This document shows, in pieces, positions 1 to 12,230 of a stretch of 64,000 nucleotides of DNA; position 1 is the stretch's first letter, and each line of letters opens with the position of its first letter. Both the position numbers and the translations under genes were made by a program. The stretch comes from Citrus sinensis (lineage: Eukaryota > Streptophyta > Magnoliopsida > Sapindales > Rutaceae), in the NCBI RefSeq assembly GCF_022201045.2, contig NC_068558.1, positions 48,587,501 through 48,651,500 of the forward strand, read 5' to 3'. The notes under the pieces were generated by a model. The model did no database searches. It was not told the origin of the DNA and was given only the letters and a program-made list of their open reading frames with translations.

Positions 1-238
1 AGCAAAGTATGAAAAATCAAAAACCCCACTTACACGTGCACTTATATATCAAAAATGCTGATGCGCTTTATATGAATCATGAATTTACACGCAAGCAATT
101 ACGCTTGGACTGATAAAGAAGAAGGAATTTTAAATCCTGTTATTAATTTCCAACCTAGAGTCTCGTTTTTTTTCCAACAATTTGAATTTTGAAGAGACTT
201 TTCCCTGTGCTGGCAAACTTTTTCCAACTCCCACTGCC

Positions 239-245
239 TATAAAA
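239..245 (+). promoter_or_regulatory. TATA box of the ACC synthase gene
   Basis: TATAAAA lies about 155 bases before the ACS start codon. A leader beginning near 270 would give an untranslated region of about 125 bases. It is the only good TATA match close to this start. The upstream 230 bases are AT-rich and show no other element I can name with confidence. Confidence 0.6.
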
Positions 246-395
246 TCCCCACACTTCTATCATTCGTCCCTCACTAAATTGCTAGAGCTCAGCTAAAAAT
301 ATTCAACATTCCAATTTCAAGCTTCTCTAGCCATAACACAATAAAAAATACTGACCTTTTTTTTCTTTCGCATACAAGATTACTAAGAAGAGACA

Positions 396-793
396 ATGGG
401 AATCTTGTCTAAGATTGCTACAAACAATGGCCACGGCGAAGACTCGGCTTACTTCGACGGGTGGAAGGCATTTGATAGGAACCCTTTTCACCCAACTCAA
501 AATCCTGGGGGTGTCATTCAACTTGGTCTTGCAGAGAATCAGGTTTGGCCTCAAGCTAGCCAGCCAGCTCCTTCTAATTAAATTATATCGTCACAGCCCG
601 ATGCGGCAAAAGTCATTAATATACGGCGTAATTAATAATTTGCTTCGCCTCTCTTATTTGCAGCTTTGCTTCGATTTGATCAAGGATTGGATTACCAAAA
701 ACCCATATGCATCAATTTGCACAGCTGAAGGTGTTGAAGTCTTCAAAGATATTGCTATCTTTCAGGACTATCATGGCCTCCCGGAATTTAGAC

Positions 794-831
<38 letters not shown>

Positions 832-2853
832 CAACATGCATGCAGCATATAATTAATTACTGTTACTTCATGAAACAATATTAATAACGATTCTGTTAAA
901 TTTTTTGCAGGCCGTGGCAAAGTTTATGGGGAAAGGGAGAGGCGGCAGGGTAACATTTGATCCAGATCGTATAGTTATGGGTGGCGGAGCAACTGGAGCT
1001 AACGAGCTTATCATGTTTTGCTTAGCCAATCCTGGCGATGCTTTTCTTGTGCCTTCACCTTATTATGCAGCGTACGAAACACTCTCTCTTCTTTACATTT
1101 TCTTCATCAATTATAATATAATTTTGTGCTAATTTATACAGCACTAGAGGTTGAACGATATTGAGTTAGTTGAAAACTAACTGATGGAAGAGAAGAGGGC
1201 TATCCTGACATTCAAATTATTTAAATAAAAGCACTAGATGAAAAGGCATTAACATGGTTTTAGAGGCTCTAAGTCTTGGGCTTGCTATTACTATTTACTA
1301 CAACTTGACCAGCGACATGCGAACACCACCTACTACCATATGCATATATCCAGTGTTTTAGTCTTATTCAACTGTGTTTTCCCCTCAATTTTCAACGCAG
1401 GGAATTAAATGAATTAGGTCAAACTCATTGACCTTAGTTTGAAATTGGAATTAGTGAATTAATATACTAAACTAATCAAGATTAGAATCTTGCTAAATTC
1501 TAGATCAGTGGTAGAGAAAAACAATTATTTTTTAAAAAAAAAATCCATTAATTACTCAACATTTGATTGACCAAGAGCATTATTGACCTTTGAACTGTAG
1601 ACCAATGAAAAACTAGTCCTTTTCTTTGATGTTGGTTCGATGGTCAAAATTCAAACCAAACTAATTAAATGTTTGGAAAATTTCCACGGTCTAATCTACA
1701 TCAGAATTTGTGTTAAAATTCTACTACAGCTTTCAAATTTTGTCTCTTTAATTACATTGACAAAAATAAATAAAATTTTAAATCCAACGTGGATCATATC
1801 TTTTTAAGTAACGAGTAAATTAAAATGTGTACTGAACAATATTCTAATCTTGATTGCAGATTCGACCGTGATCTGTCATGGCGCACTGGGGTACAAATTG
1901 TCCCAGTTCACTGCGACATCTCCAACAATTTCAAAATAACGAGAGAAGCACTGGAGGCAGCTTACGAAAGGGCCCAAGAAGCCAGCATCAACATCAAAGG
2001 CTTGATCATAACAAACCCTTCGAATCCACTAGGCACAACTTTGGACAGAGACACACTTAAAAGCTTAGTGAGCTTCATCAATGACAAGAACATTCACCTT
2101 GTATGCGACGAGATTTATGCGGCCACTGTCTTCAGCTCTCCTAAGTTCACGAGCGTTGCTGAAGTCATTCAAGAAATGGACTGCAATCGTGACCTCATTC
2201 ATATCATTTACAGCTTGTCTAAGGACATGGGGCTCCCTGGCTTTAGAGTTGGCATTGTGTACTCGTTTAATGATACTGTTGTGAATTGCGGCCGCAAGAT
2301 GTCGAGCTTCGGTTTAGTCTCTTCGCAGACTCAGTACTTGCTTGCTTCAATGCTCTCTGATGATGAGTTTGTCGATAACTTTCTCGTGGAGACCTCCAAG
2401 AGGTTAGCTAAGAGACACCATAATTTCACCAAGGGACTTGAACAAGTTGGAATCAACTGCTTGAAAAGCAATGCGGGTCTTTTTTTTTGGATGGACTTGC
2501 GTCATCTGCTTAAGGAAAAAACATTAGAAGGTGAAATTGCTCTGTGGCGCACCATTGTCAACGATGTGAAGCTCAATGTTTCGCCTGGCTCTTCGTTTCA
2601 GTGTACTGAGCCTGGTTGGTTTAGGGTTTGCTTTGCTAACATGGATGATGACACATTGCAAGTTGCACTAAACCGAATTGCCGCATTTGTGCAACAGGAT
2701 AAGGAAAGTGAGAAACCAACCAAGAAACGTTGGCAGCAGAATCTTCGCGTCAGCTTCTCATCGAGGATCTACGAACAAGGTGTCATGTCGCCGCACATGA
2801 TGTCTCCTCACTCTCCAATTCCCCAGTCGCCTCTCGTCCGGGCAAGGACTTAA
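396..2853 (+). CDS. ACS: 1-aminocyclopropane-1-carboxylate synthase, type 1
   Basis: A PLP enzyme that converts S-adenosylmethionine to ACC, the committed and usually rate-limiting step of ethylene synthesis, in the cytosol. Four exons: 396-542, 664-795, 911-1071 and 1860-2853, all with GT-AG borders and compatible phases, giving 477 residues, normal for the family. Visible motifs are GLAENQ at the end of exon 1, the substrate-loop segment [10 protein letters not shown] at the start of exon 4, and [14 protein letters not shown] with the PLP lysine near K268. The C-terminus carries RVSFSS (S445, calcium-dependent kinase type) and four Ser-Pro sites (about S457, S462, S465, S470), which makes it a type 1 isoform stabilised by MAP kinase phosphorylation. 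Intron 2 starts inside a TA repeat and intron 3 is the longest (788 bases). Position next to an HMA gene, an At1g01500-like gene and AN matches Arabidopsis ACS2. The start is the first ATG after the TATA box. Confidence 0.97.
797..829. repeat. TA dinucleotide microsatellite at the intron 2 donor of ACS
   Basis: About 16 TA units begin within the donor site itself, so the intron reads GTATATATA and onwards. Length change here would alter bases downstream of the donor but not the GT. Confidence 0.9.
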
Positions 2854-5800
2854 AAGAGGAATATTATATTTATTCTATCTACTCAAAAAATAAGTGGTGA
2901 TTCCACGAAGTAACTGTCATTTTTTCCCAGTAGCGTGGGTTCTGTCACCTTTTTGTGGGACTGCTAGATTTAATTAGCGTGTTTTCACTGCGAAAAGCTA
3001 GGGGTGGTATCTTCTTAATTTAATTGATAATTGAACTTTTGTGTTTCATATATGATGATGTTTGATTGTGTAATTCATCATATATAGTGGAAGTAATAGA
3101 ATTTCAAAAAAATTTCATATGTTAGTAAGTAATCTTGTTTCTTGTTCCCCCAAAGCCCAAGCATTTGTTTGATCAGGATTATCAATCTATCTTGATTGCT
3201 CTCGGTACTCTTTTTTTTTTTCCGTATTAAAAATGGATGATAAGCTGGCAGGTGATAAATGTCCATAAGCGTGGCAACATGCCTAAAACTTGCATGCCTC
3301 GTGCACAGCTTTTAAAACGTGGCCATGCCAGTATGACATGAGCAAGCATAGAATATGATCAAAGCATGCCTGGTTAACTCGTGATAATGTCCCAATTGCG
3401 ATATTACTTTTAAGAGTGTCCCCGAATTACGTTTTAATGTAACTTATTAATACCACTTGGTCCTAATTTTTTTTTTTTGTAAACGTTTTATCTTCTATTT
3501 ACAATTATTATGTTTAATTTCTCAAATTTATGTTTTATTCTATAATTAATGTTGATTTACAAGTTTTATGTTTCGTTTACATAATTTATATTTAATTATG
3601 GTATTGATGTTGCAACCTTTATCACGCCATCATAAAATAACCCTTTGTCTAATTGTCAGTTACAATAAAATGGAACTTAAAAAAATCCTATTATATATTC
3701 TGTGAGCTAATGCTCCGTATACATGATGATGCTCACAGACTATTTGCTATATTTTCCTTTTTTATTATTTTTTTAATTATTATTATTCTCCTTGTTAATT
3801 AATGTGTACACCATGCACACAGCAAAAATGAAATTGTTTAATGTTTTTATAAAAAAACAAATGTGAACAAAATCTGTGAAATGCTAAGTTAGCTTGAACA
3901 AGAGAACGAGGAACATGACCAAAATAAATAGCACTCGCTACGAGATGTTTTTTATTTGATTTTTTTCCATTCCGTACAATGTCATTGGATTAATGCTATT
4001 TGTTCGGTTGCATGTGCACCAGAACGAAACGTAATGTCAAGTCTTTTTCATTCTTACGCTGTGAATTGAGACACAACTGCCCCACCAATCTAAATTTGCA
4101 CATTCTGCTCAATTAGTCGGTTGACCAGCTAAGCAAACTGAACCGACAGAATATGATTCGAAAGAGAGCAAATTGAAAATGAGATTTTACTCTTCATTTG
4201 CACCGAAACATGTTTGTAAGACTCAATTTGCCATCTGGGAATCTTTTGTTCAGTATGACCTGATAACAGAGACACCTGTTTACGTGTCTTCCTCCAAGAA
4301 AAGAGGCTATCAAAGGAAAGAAGATTTTGGAGTGCGTGGAAATTGTTTTTGCGATGATCCTCTTGAATTTTGGTTAGAAAAATTTGGCACCTCGTGAGAC
4401 AGGATAAAAACACCAGTCACAGAGTCAACGAGCAATCTCGCGTGCTGCTTATAAATAAGCTGATCAATGACCACGACAAAATTATGTAAAATCATGTTTC
4501 GCTACTGCACGTCTCTTCTCCAATAAAACTGGCAATTTATTTAACAAATGAAATGGAATACAAGCATTTGTCGTAGTCGCCGTGAAGAAAATTTAACAAA
4601 ATTATGCTAAAATTTGCCCAAGAATTTGTCTGTTTGTGCTTCTTGAGTATGTAATTTTTGAACATTGTGATCATCTTGTATACCTTAAGTGTCCCATACA
4701 TATTAAAACTTCGTTCTACGTATGAACAAGTTCTTGTTTGAATTTCTTCGTGTATATCTGTTTTTTGATCAGCTCAATCCAAATTATTATTGCTTGCACG
4801 CATGTTCCACGTTGATTAAATTATTTTCCACACGAAGATTGCTGAATAAAACACAATCATTTTTAATTCGGCATCGGATACATATGCGAATGTGAAACGA
4901 TACATTTCAAAGCTGATTCTGTGAAGACTGAAGACCTGGCGAGAAAGCTAAGTGGTGGACTTTGGTGAAGCTTTTAATCAAATAAATAAATATCATATGT
5001 ACCAGCTTGTCAATGCCACTGACAGCAGCAGGTTAATTGGGCCGATTAGCCAGAAATTAAAAATTAAGTCATGATTAAGTGGGAGATGAAGAGACTTAGT
5101 GACATTTTTTTTTCTTAATCCGAATCCATAGACTTCTTTAATCTATGGGCAAACTTTAGAGGGATGAATTTATTTACCTCGTTGCTTGTCTGTTTATCTA
5201 ATAGAGCTGATTTTGCTATATCCGTATTATTATATACGTTGCATAAACGTGGCTTTTGTACAAATCACTCTATGAAAAATAAAATGATAAATAAAGAAAA
5301 TATTTCCACTAACAGTATTAGAATTAAAATAACCACTTATAAAGAAGGAAAATTAACTGAACTCCCTGGTTATTAAGAGAAAGTAATTAAAAAAAAACCC
5401 CCTCATATTTTAAAATTAGTTAAGCATTAACTTTATTGATTGAAACCTATCGAAACCCCCATTATGTTAATTAAGTGTTAGCTTATTGATCATTTTACTA
5501 TTTTCTCCTTGGTGTCCATAAAACTTAAAATATTTTGGGATATAAAAATTAAATAAAATGGCTCATATGCCTTTAATTTGTTTTTTTTTTTTTATGTATA
5601 CCCTTAATAATTGAACTAACTTATTTAATAATAAAATGTAAAGTAGCCCACGTGTTTGTGAGATTAGCATACATGTGCGTTTGGGACATTTCCGAACCAG
5701 GCAACACTTGAAGAATAAAATGCAATTTTCATGAATATTATAGCAGCTGTTATGGATATTTATGTCATTTTATATAGTTTTAACCGATGTGCAATTTGCA

Positions 5801-6196
5801 TAGTTATTATTAAATTAATTCAATCATTAATGATATAAGTCATTTTTCTTGATTCATATTCCAAATACATTTAAACTTTACAACCATCAAAGGTAAAATG
5901 GAAAAGTACGTGATTAATAAATTTGATACTTTAATTATAAATAGTTATAACATCGGTAGATTTTGGGTAGGATTACTTTCTCCAAACAACAAGTGGTTTA
6001 TATTCCTCTTATAATGAGTTCACCCCATCTTCTATACATATGTGTACCTAAATTGTATGTACAAAGATGTATATACAATATGATTAAACCACAAGACATT
6101 TTTGTTAGATAATTTTATAAAAAAAATTCTTTTTTAGTGAGAATACACATTTAAGTACAAACAATAAAGAGATACATACATACATACATACATACA

Positions 6197-6245
<49 letters not shown>

Positions 6246-7698
6246 GGAGGCATTATTTTTTTATCTGTAAGTGGCATCTTCATTTTAACAAAATGAAAAT
6301 ACCCTCGTTAGAAAATTATACACGCAACACACACAAACACACATATCCAGTTATCCACACACCCCTCTATGTATCTTCTCACTATAGAGTGAGTTGATAG
6401 ATGACTAAGTTTAATCAGGACCAATTATAATGTAGGGTTAGTGTGTGTACTGACGCATTGCATTGTTTCATATACATAATGTTATAACTGAGATTATTAT
6501 TATAATAAAAGTTTATAACAACAGTAGGCATCCAGTGTAATCTATAGCTTAAGACTTGATGAGTGTGTTCTTTGTGCTGAATGCACATGCAGGCACAGAG
6601 TACAGTGCGCGCGAGCATATATTTAATGTACACAAATAAAATTATCGTCCATCACATGCAATCATGATACAAAATTAGGATTATAGATTTACATGGCTTA
6701 GTTCTTAAGGGGAATACACAACTAAGCAACCAGTGATGTAATACTTGTAATCAACTCGCAAAGCTTATTGCATCAGTTGAATTAATAAGCACCATTATAT
6801 GGTTTGTATTAGATGCCAACCAAATCAATTGTACAGTAACACCAGTCCTAATAATTTTTTTAAAGCAATTAAAAACACTCTTATCGCAAGAACAGTGGCA
6901 ATAAACTAAGTAATTGTGTTATTTGTGTGGTCAGGATTGACAAGAGTGGAAGAACCCACCAAAAATAAAGTGTCTATCTGCAACCGACCGTGGCCCATGG
7001 AAAATGACCGATCAATTCGTACAAGTAAAAAAACAAAACATAATTATTAGACTCCAGAAATATAATGTGAATCAGGCCCCTGCAGTTCCGAGTACAACAT
7101 CAAGTAATTCGATGAAATATACCCTCGGAGTTCTGAAACCAAAAGCTTCAATGTGACCCACAATGAATTTTCAGCCCGTGATTTTATTATTGACTCTGGG
7201 AAATTTACGGAACGGCCCAAATTTTGGGTACTAACTAACAAGTTGTCAATTGTGATCAGAGAAGCTTATTTATTGAATGAGGTGATCTGTCATAATTTTT
7301 TAAGCTTAATTATTTAAGCACATAATAATCAGTTTTAGCTTAGCAAAAATAAGAAAAATGCCACTAGAAATGAACCCTAATCCGAGGCTAAATCTTCATC
7401 TACTTTGATCCTCTGATGTATATAATGAATATAACAAACCCAAAAAAAAAAAAAAAGGAAGAGGAAAAAAATTGATGATGGACAGAAACAAAATTCAAAA
7501 AGTTTTATTTATTTTTTCTACAGTTCAATTACTCACTCATACATGGAAAGAAACAAAGGAAGCAGCACTTTTTATATACACAAGTTTGATTTCTTGATAT
7601 TGCCTTGATATCTTGATGTTGCCTGCTTACTATAAGAATTGATGACATTCAAATCAAGTCACCAACTTAGCAAAATGTCTTTAGTTTCTGTTGAGAAA
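2854..7698. other. Intergenic region between ACS and the HMA gene
   Basis: About 4.8 kb of AT-rich DNA. The first 200-250 bases are probably the ACS 3' untranslated region. The open frames at 4129-4495 overlap on both strands and resemble nothing known, so I do not call them. The clearest structure is the CATA/TA microsatellite at 6172-6245. The part nearest 7698 is the 3' untranslated region of the minus-strand HMA gene. No RNA gene or intact transposon was seen. Confidence 0.6.
6172..6245. repeat. Compound microsatellite (ATAC)n then (TA)n
   Basis: About 13 tetranucleotide units run directly into about 10 TA units. The junction shares TACATATA, which suggests that the TA tract grew from the edge of the tetranucleotide tract. 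Confidence 0.95.
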
Positions 7699-9023
7699 TT
7701 AACAAATAACACAAGCGTTTGGATTCTCCTCAATGCTTTGAACATGGTAATGAGTGGTCAAGTGAGGATTATAAGCTCTGTAAGCTTTAACAAGCTCTAA
7801 AACAGGATCCGGTGGTGGTACCGGTGCCGGTGCCGCTTCTTTCTTTTTCTCTTCCTCTTTCTTTTCTTCTTCTTTCTTGGGTTCTTCTTTTTTGGGCTCT
7901 TCTTTCTTAGCTTCTTCTTCTTTCTTTGGCTCTTCTTTCTTAGCTTCCTCTTCCTTCTTCGGCTCTTCCTTCTTTGGCTCCTCCTTTGGCTTCTCCGGCT
8001 CCTTTGCTGGCCCAACTAATATTATATCTGTCGTCGGCCAATACTTTCTCAATTTGCTCACAACGTTTACAGGATCAGCGGTTCCTATCACTGTCAATTT
8101 CTTCTCCTTCATGTCCATGGCAATGGAATCGATCCCTTTTAAAATGAAATCAAGTTACTCAAAGCCTTCTTTTTTATCTAACATTACTACGCATAGAAGA
8201 TTAATCCAGTAGAGACTACGGCTAGCAATTAATGATCATTTCATGACTCCTGATGCTAATAAGAACAATAGAATAAAATTCCACGTGCAGCCAAACTGTT
8301 TAACCTATTCATGCAATTGTTTGTTTCGTGAAGGACAAATCTGACGGTCACCATTTTGCACGATAATCAACGTAAATTGTAATTATTCATCTCATAATAT
8401 AATTAACTGTTCCCCAAGTAACGTAAACAAAAAAAGCCTACTTAAAATTAAAACATAATTAACAACTTCCCTAGATCTCTCCCTCTGTCTTTTTTCTTTT
8501 TCTTTTTTTGTGTGAGAAATAAAAAGTTTTTTTTTTTAAAAATATTTTCTTCCTCTTTCTTCAAAGGTGCTGGTACCGATCTTTTATACAGTGAACCAGT
8601 TGTGGACCATCATTTTAATGGAGTGAATTGACCAGTTACCAGATAATCATAAACATAAGGCGTAGGTGATGTGGTGAAAACTGATCAGTAAGTTCTTAAT
8701 TTACTGAAATCATATCATTAATTTGCGGGATGTGAACATTACAGGCTCAAAAATATAAAACTACATAGAAAAGAATATAGAATAATATCTTCTGTCACAG
8801 TCAAAACAAATAATCAATGCTCAAATTGAAGTTCTAATTCCTTTGCGGTATTTATTTATTTATTTATTTTTGTTTTTGCTTAAAAAAAAAGTAAAAATGG
8901 TTTGGTACCTGACAGAGTAGAGACAGTCTTCAAAGCTTTCTGCTTGGCCTTAGCATCATCCAAATCCAACTTTAATACAGCCTTCTGCAATCGCAAATTA
9001 ACCCAAAAGATCAATCTATCTCA

Positions 9024-9065
<42 letters not shown>

Positions 9066-9576
9066 TCAAACTTGATGAAACATATATGAGGTGTATGTTC
9101 TTTTATTCTTCCTTCCTTTATGAATCGAAAAAGCTGGATCGATGTTAAAAAAAATAAATAAAAAGACAAGAACTTTATAGCTCAAAAAAAGACTGTATAA
9201 TTAATAACGAAAACACGACATAAATCATACTTTCTGATTTCTGATTATAGTCCGCTTTATAATGTTTAAACCAAAAGAAAAAAAAAATGTAAATGTTTAT
9301 AACATCTATATAAAATTAAAGATATGATCAAAGACACCCTTAACAAGAACAAGACCCAGATGATGTCGGCGGCCCATACATATTTAATTAAGTTATTAAT
9401 TACGAATCAGACTAAACGAACAGAATGAAGTAAGTGAATAAAATAAATGAAGGAATCAGAAGAACCCAGGCCAGTAATAATTAACTTGTAGACATGTATC
9501 TATAGACATATATGCTTGTATTATATAATTATATTAAAAAGAGGTGGTAACGTTAAAGTGAGAATCAAACCTTCAT
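7699..9576 (-). CDS. Heavy-metal-associated isoprenylated plant protein (HIPP-like)
   Basis: Minus-strand gene with three coding exons: 9576-9571 (only Met-Lys), 8984-8909 and 8135-7699, 172 residues in all. Residues 1 to about 70 form one HMA-type ferredoxin fold ([10 protein letters not shown], then [20 protein letters not shown], then [17 protein letters not shown]). The loop that holds CxxC in metal-binding relatives has no cysteines, so classical metal chelation is doubtful. Next come a Lys/Glu-rich low-complexity linker (about residues 78-125), a proline stretch and a conserved tail ending CVIC, a CaaX box for farnesylation and membrane attachment. The family acts in metal homeostasis and in stress and pathogen responses; the role of this member is unknown. 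The tiny first exon is chosen because its ATGAAG joins in frame to exon 2 and sits after a GA/CT-rich leader (about 9600-9780). The neighbourhood suggests an At1g01490 orthologue. Confidence 0.9.
7855..7995 (-). repeat. Coding minisatellite of the Lys/Glu linker
   Basis: On the minus strand, units encoding variants of EEPKKEE and EEAKKEE are repeated about eight times, giving a purine-only coding strand. This is part of the HIPP-like gene. Its length probably varies between alleles. The open frames called on the opposite strand here are shadows of this repeat. Confidence 0.85.
9028..9058. repeat. TA microsatellite in HIPP intron 1
   Basis: A run of about 15 TA units lies just upstream (in gene direction) of the acceptor of exon 2 of the minus-strand HMA gene. 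Confidence 0.85.
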
Positions 9577-10100
9577 TATTCCTGGTTGCTTTCTCAGAAA
9601 AATAGCAGATCAGAACCAAAGAAAATAAAGAGAGAATATTGAGAAATGGAGAGAGAGAAAAGAGAGAAAACCAAATGAGATGGAGAAAAGATAGGGAAGA
9701 CGTAATCGAATAATGCTCTGTTGAAAAAAGATAAGAGAGGCTTGGACAGTTTTGCAAACCCAACGAACAAATCCGAATCAAAACAAGAAATGCAGAATAG
9801 GAAAGAGAAATCCCTTCTTTTTTTTTTTCTTTATAATATTAAAAAGGGCAAATAAATCAGTGCACGAACGTTGAATGAGTGGAGATGTGTTGGTTACGGA
9901 AGTGGAAAGATTGAAACATGTTAACGCCCGAGCTCCCTCGGTAACATGAATCAGTGAGTGAATGAATGACGGCTCAGTTAAAAAAGCCATCGCCTGCCTG
10001 GTGAGGCCCACGCCACAGGAGCGTCACATCCACACATGACGGCATGCTCCATTAACGTTGCTAATATTTTTTTTTTATATTTTTGAGAAAAATGATAGTT

Positions 10101-10834
10101 TTATGTTCATTCAACCATTAAAAATTTTAATATGTTCTTTATATCATTTTTTTTTTAATTTGTATCAACTAACTACTTTTTAACTAACATCGTTAAATAA
10201 TTTAAATGAAATAATAATTTTATTTTTAAATAAATTAAAAGACCATTTTATTTTTCAAAAATTTTAAAAAATAAGAAAATTATAACTATAAAAATACCCC
10301 TAAGTTTAATAAAAAATAAATCTCAAAATTAGAATTTCTTTAATAAAAATCTAAATAAAATTATAATTATAAAAATAATTACAAAATTTTGGGATTTAAT
10401 AAAAATCCCTTAAATTATTAAAATTTTGGGATTTATTTTTTAATAAATAAATTCAGTTATTTTAATAAAATTTTACAAAATTATAATTTTTAATAAATAA
10501 ATTCAGTCATTTTTATTAAAATTTTGTAAATTTATAATTTTTTAATAAAAATAATTATTAAAATTTTACAAAATCTAAATTAAATAAAAATCAGTTGAGC
10601 ACCTTTGTTTGAGATTTATTTTTATTAAATTTAGGGATATTTTTATAATTATAATTTTCTTATTTTTCAAATTTTTTGTAAAATAAAATGATCTTTTAAT
10701 TTATTTAAGGGTAAAATTATTATCTCATTTAAATTATTTAACGGTGTTAGTTAAAAAGTAGCTAGTTGATACAAATAAAAAAAAAAAGTGATGCAGAGAG
10801 TATATTAAAATATTTTAGTGATTGAATGAATATA
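10101..10834. mobile_element. Foldback element with long AT-rich terminal inverted repeats
   Basis: The left arm (about 10101-10345) and right arm (about 10575-10834) are recognisable reverse complements over some 240 bases. For example, left TTTGTATCAACTAACTACTT matches the reverse complement of right AAGTAGCTAGTTGATACAAA. The outer ends read TTATGTTCATTCAAC and its near complement. The core is a further A/T repeat with two copies of AATAAATAAATTCAGT. No open frame is present, so this is non-autonomous. I could not define a target-site duplication. The surrounding gap between the HIPP leader and 11589 otherwise holds only AT-rich DNA. Confidence 0.7.
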
Positions 10835-11588
10835 AGATAAAAAATAATGAGGCAATGATAACTTTTCTATTTTTAAAGGTGCAAAAGGCAGTGCCCGATT
10901 TTATTTTTTTAATTTCCAATAGAAGAGCATGCGATGACAGCATGCTGCACCCATTTTCTTTTGAATTTTATTTAAATTACGAGACAAACACAAAAAAAGA
11001 GATGTGTGATGCTCGCCTGACGGAATTCATCTTGCCAAGCTTCGAAGGTGTTAATTGTTAAAAGGCATTTTACGTTGAAAACAAAGAAAAAGCTTTTGGT
11101 GCCAACAGTGTTATGGCGCGTAAAGTCACAAGCAATGAACATGAGGTGAGTCGTAGATTCTGGACCCCACTGGTCAAGTTCCACGTACAGCTGCTTTTTT
11201 TTAACAATGGGGGACTGCCTTCCAGCCGTAGATTTAGAAAGCAGACTGGGTAATTTTTAAAAATTCCCTGACTTCGAATTTATTGTAAGTAGACAGCGAG
11301 AATTCGTTTAATTATAAAAAATCTCATATTATCAATTAATTTTTATATTGACTATTAGTTAACTGTACAGAAATAATATTGTCACTAGTGACAATTTGAA
11401 AAAGTATGGATTGTAATCCCCAAAGGTCGGGGCACATGGTCTCTCTCTCTCTCTTCATCAACATCTTAGCTCCAGAACGTCGTCGTTTTTGCATGTAGCG
11501 TCTCCAACTTTGCAAGCGGCCAAGTGCAACCACCACGTTTTTCGTCAAACTCGGATCTAAATAGAAATCCACTTCTAAACTTCTACCA

Positions 11589-12230
11589 ATGGCGGTAGAC
11601 TACACCAAAACGCAACGTATACTCCTCTTAATCGACCTGAATCCTCGCCTTCATCTCCAAGACCAAGAGCTATATATTATTACTATTTTAGCTGCAGTGA
11701 AATCCCTAATCTCTGCCGAGTTTTCTTCACAGAAAAGGCTACTAGGCTTTGGTATTTTCTTAGATAGCAATAGTGATACACATAAGGGAATCCTCTACCC
11801 TTTCACAATTTTTTCGGCTCTCTTATCTATTATAGATGATGAGTCCTATACTCATAAAAATGAATTTGGTGGAGATAACTTGTCTCCATTTGTGAAGAAA
11901 ATGGACAGTGACATTTGCAAATCCAATATGTCTGCTGCAGTTGGGGATGTTAAAAGAAAAAAGAATAAAAAGGATATACATTTGTTCCAAGATCTCACAT
12001 GGAATGATTTTTGTAAGGTAGCTTCTCAAAGCATTGTGATAAAATTAAAAGAAGTTTACTTTGCCAGAGAATGCAATAGCTCAAAGAAATTGAAATTTTT
12101 GAAGTGTTGGATGAAACAGATTGAGAAATCTAGCTACTGTTCTCAAGATAACGGAAGTTGCAAAAGATTTGTTTTATTGCGAAATGTCAACAATGCCCAC
12201 AATTACCCAAGCGGCAACCAAGCAGAGTAA
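11589..12230 (+). CDS. Short open frame resembling the N-terminus of plant Treslin/TICRR-like proteins, truncated
   Basis: A single 213-residue frame with a good initiation context (ACCAATGGCG). It opens with TQRILLLIDLNPRLHLQDQE and later has LTWNDFCKVAS and KKLKFLKCWMKQIEKSS. These segments resemble, from memory, the start and middle of plant proteins annotated as Treslin N-terminal, replication-origin firing factors of about a thousand residues. If so, this is a remnant with the rest missing: after the conserved segment the frame ends in unremarkable sequence at 12230, and another frame continues only to 12414 with no familiar motif. No intron is visible. An upstream leader-like GC-richer segment (11440-11588) suggests that the original promoter region was copied with it. 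It might be a truncated duplicate or an expressed short protein. Identity is uncertain because it rests on recall, not on a search. Confidence 0.4.
   Translation: MAVDYTKTQRILLLIDLNPRLHLQDQELYIITILAAVKSLISAEFSSQKRLLGFGIFLDSNSDTHKGILYPFTIFSALLSIIDDESYTHKNEFGGDNLSPFVKKMDSDICKSNMSAAVGDVKRKKNKKDIHLFQDLTWNDFCKVASQSIVIKLKEVYFARECNSSKKLKFLKCWMKQIEKSSYCSQDNGSCKRFVLLRNVNNAHNYPSGNQAE

Noticed and set aside
4129..4495. Possible small genes on both strands
   Set aside because: Short, overlapping, no family resemblance, no clear promoter or splice sites.
7797..8212. Long frames on both strands over the Lys/Glu repeat
   Set aside because: They are out-of-frame or antisense shadows of the HIPP-like coding repeat.
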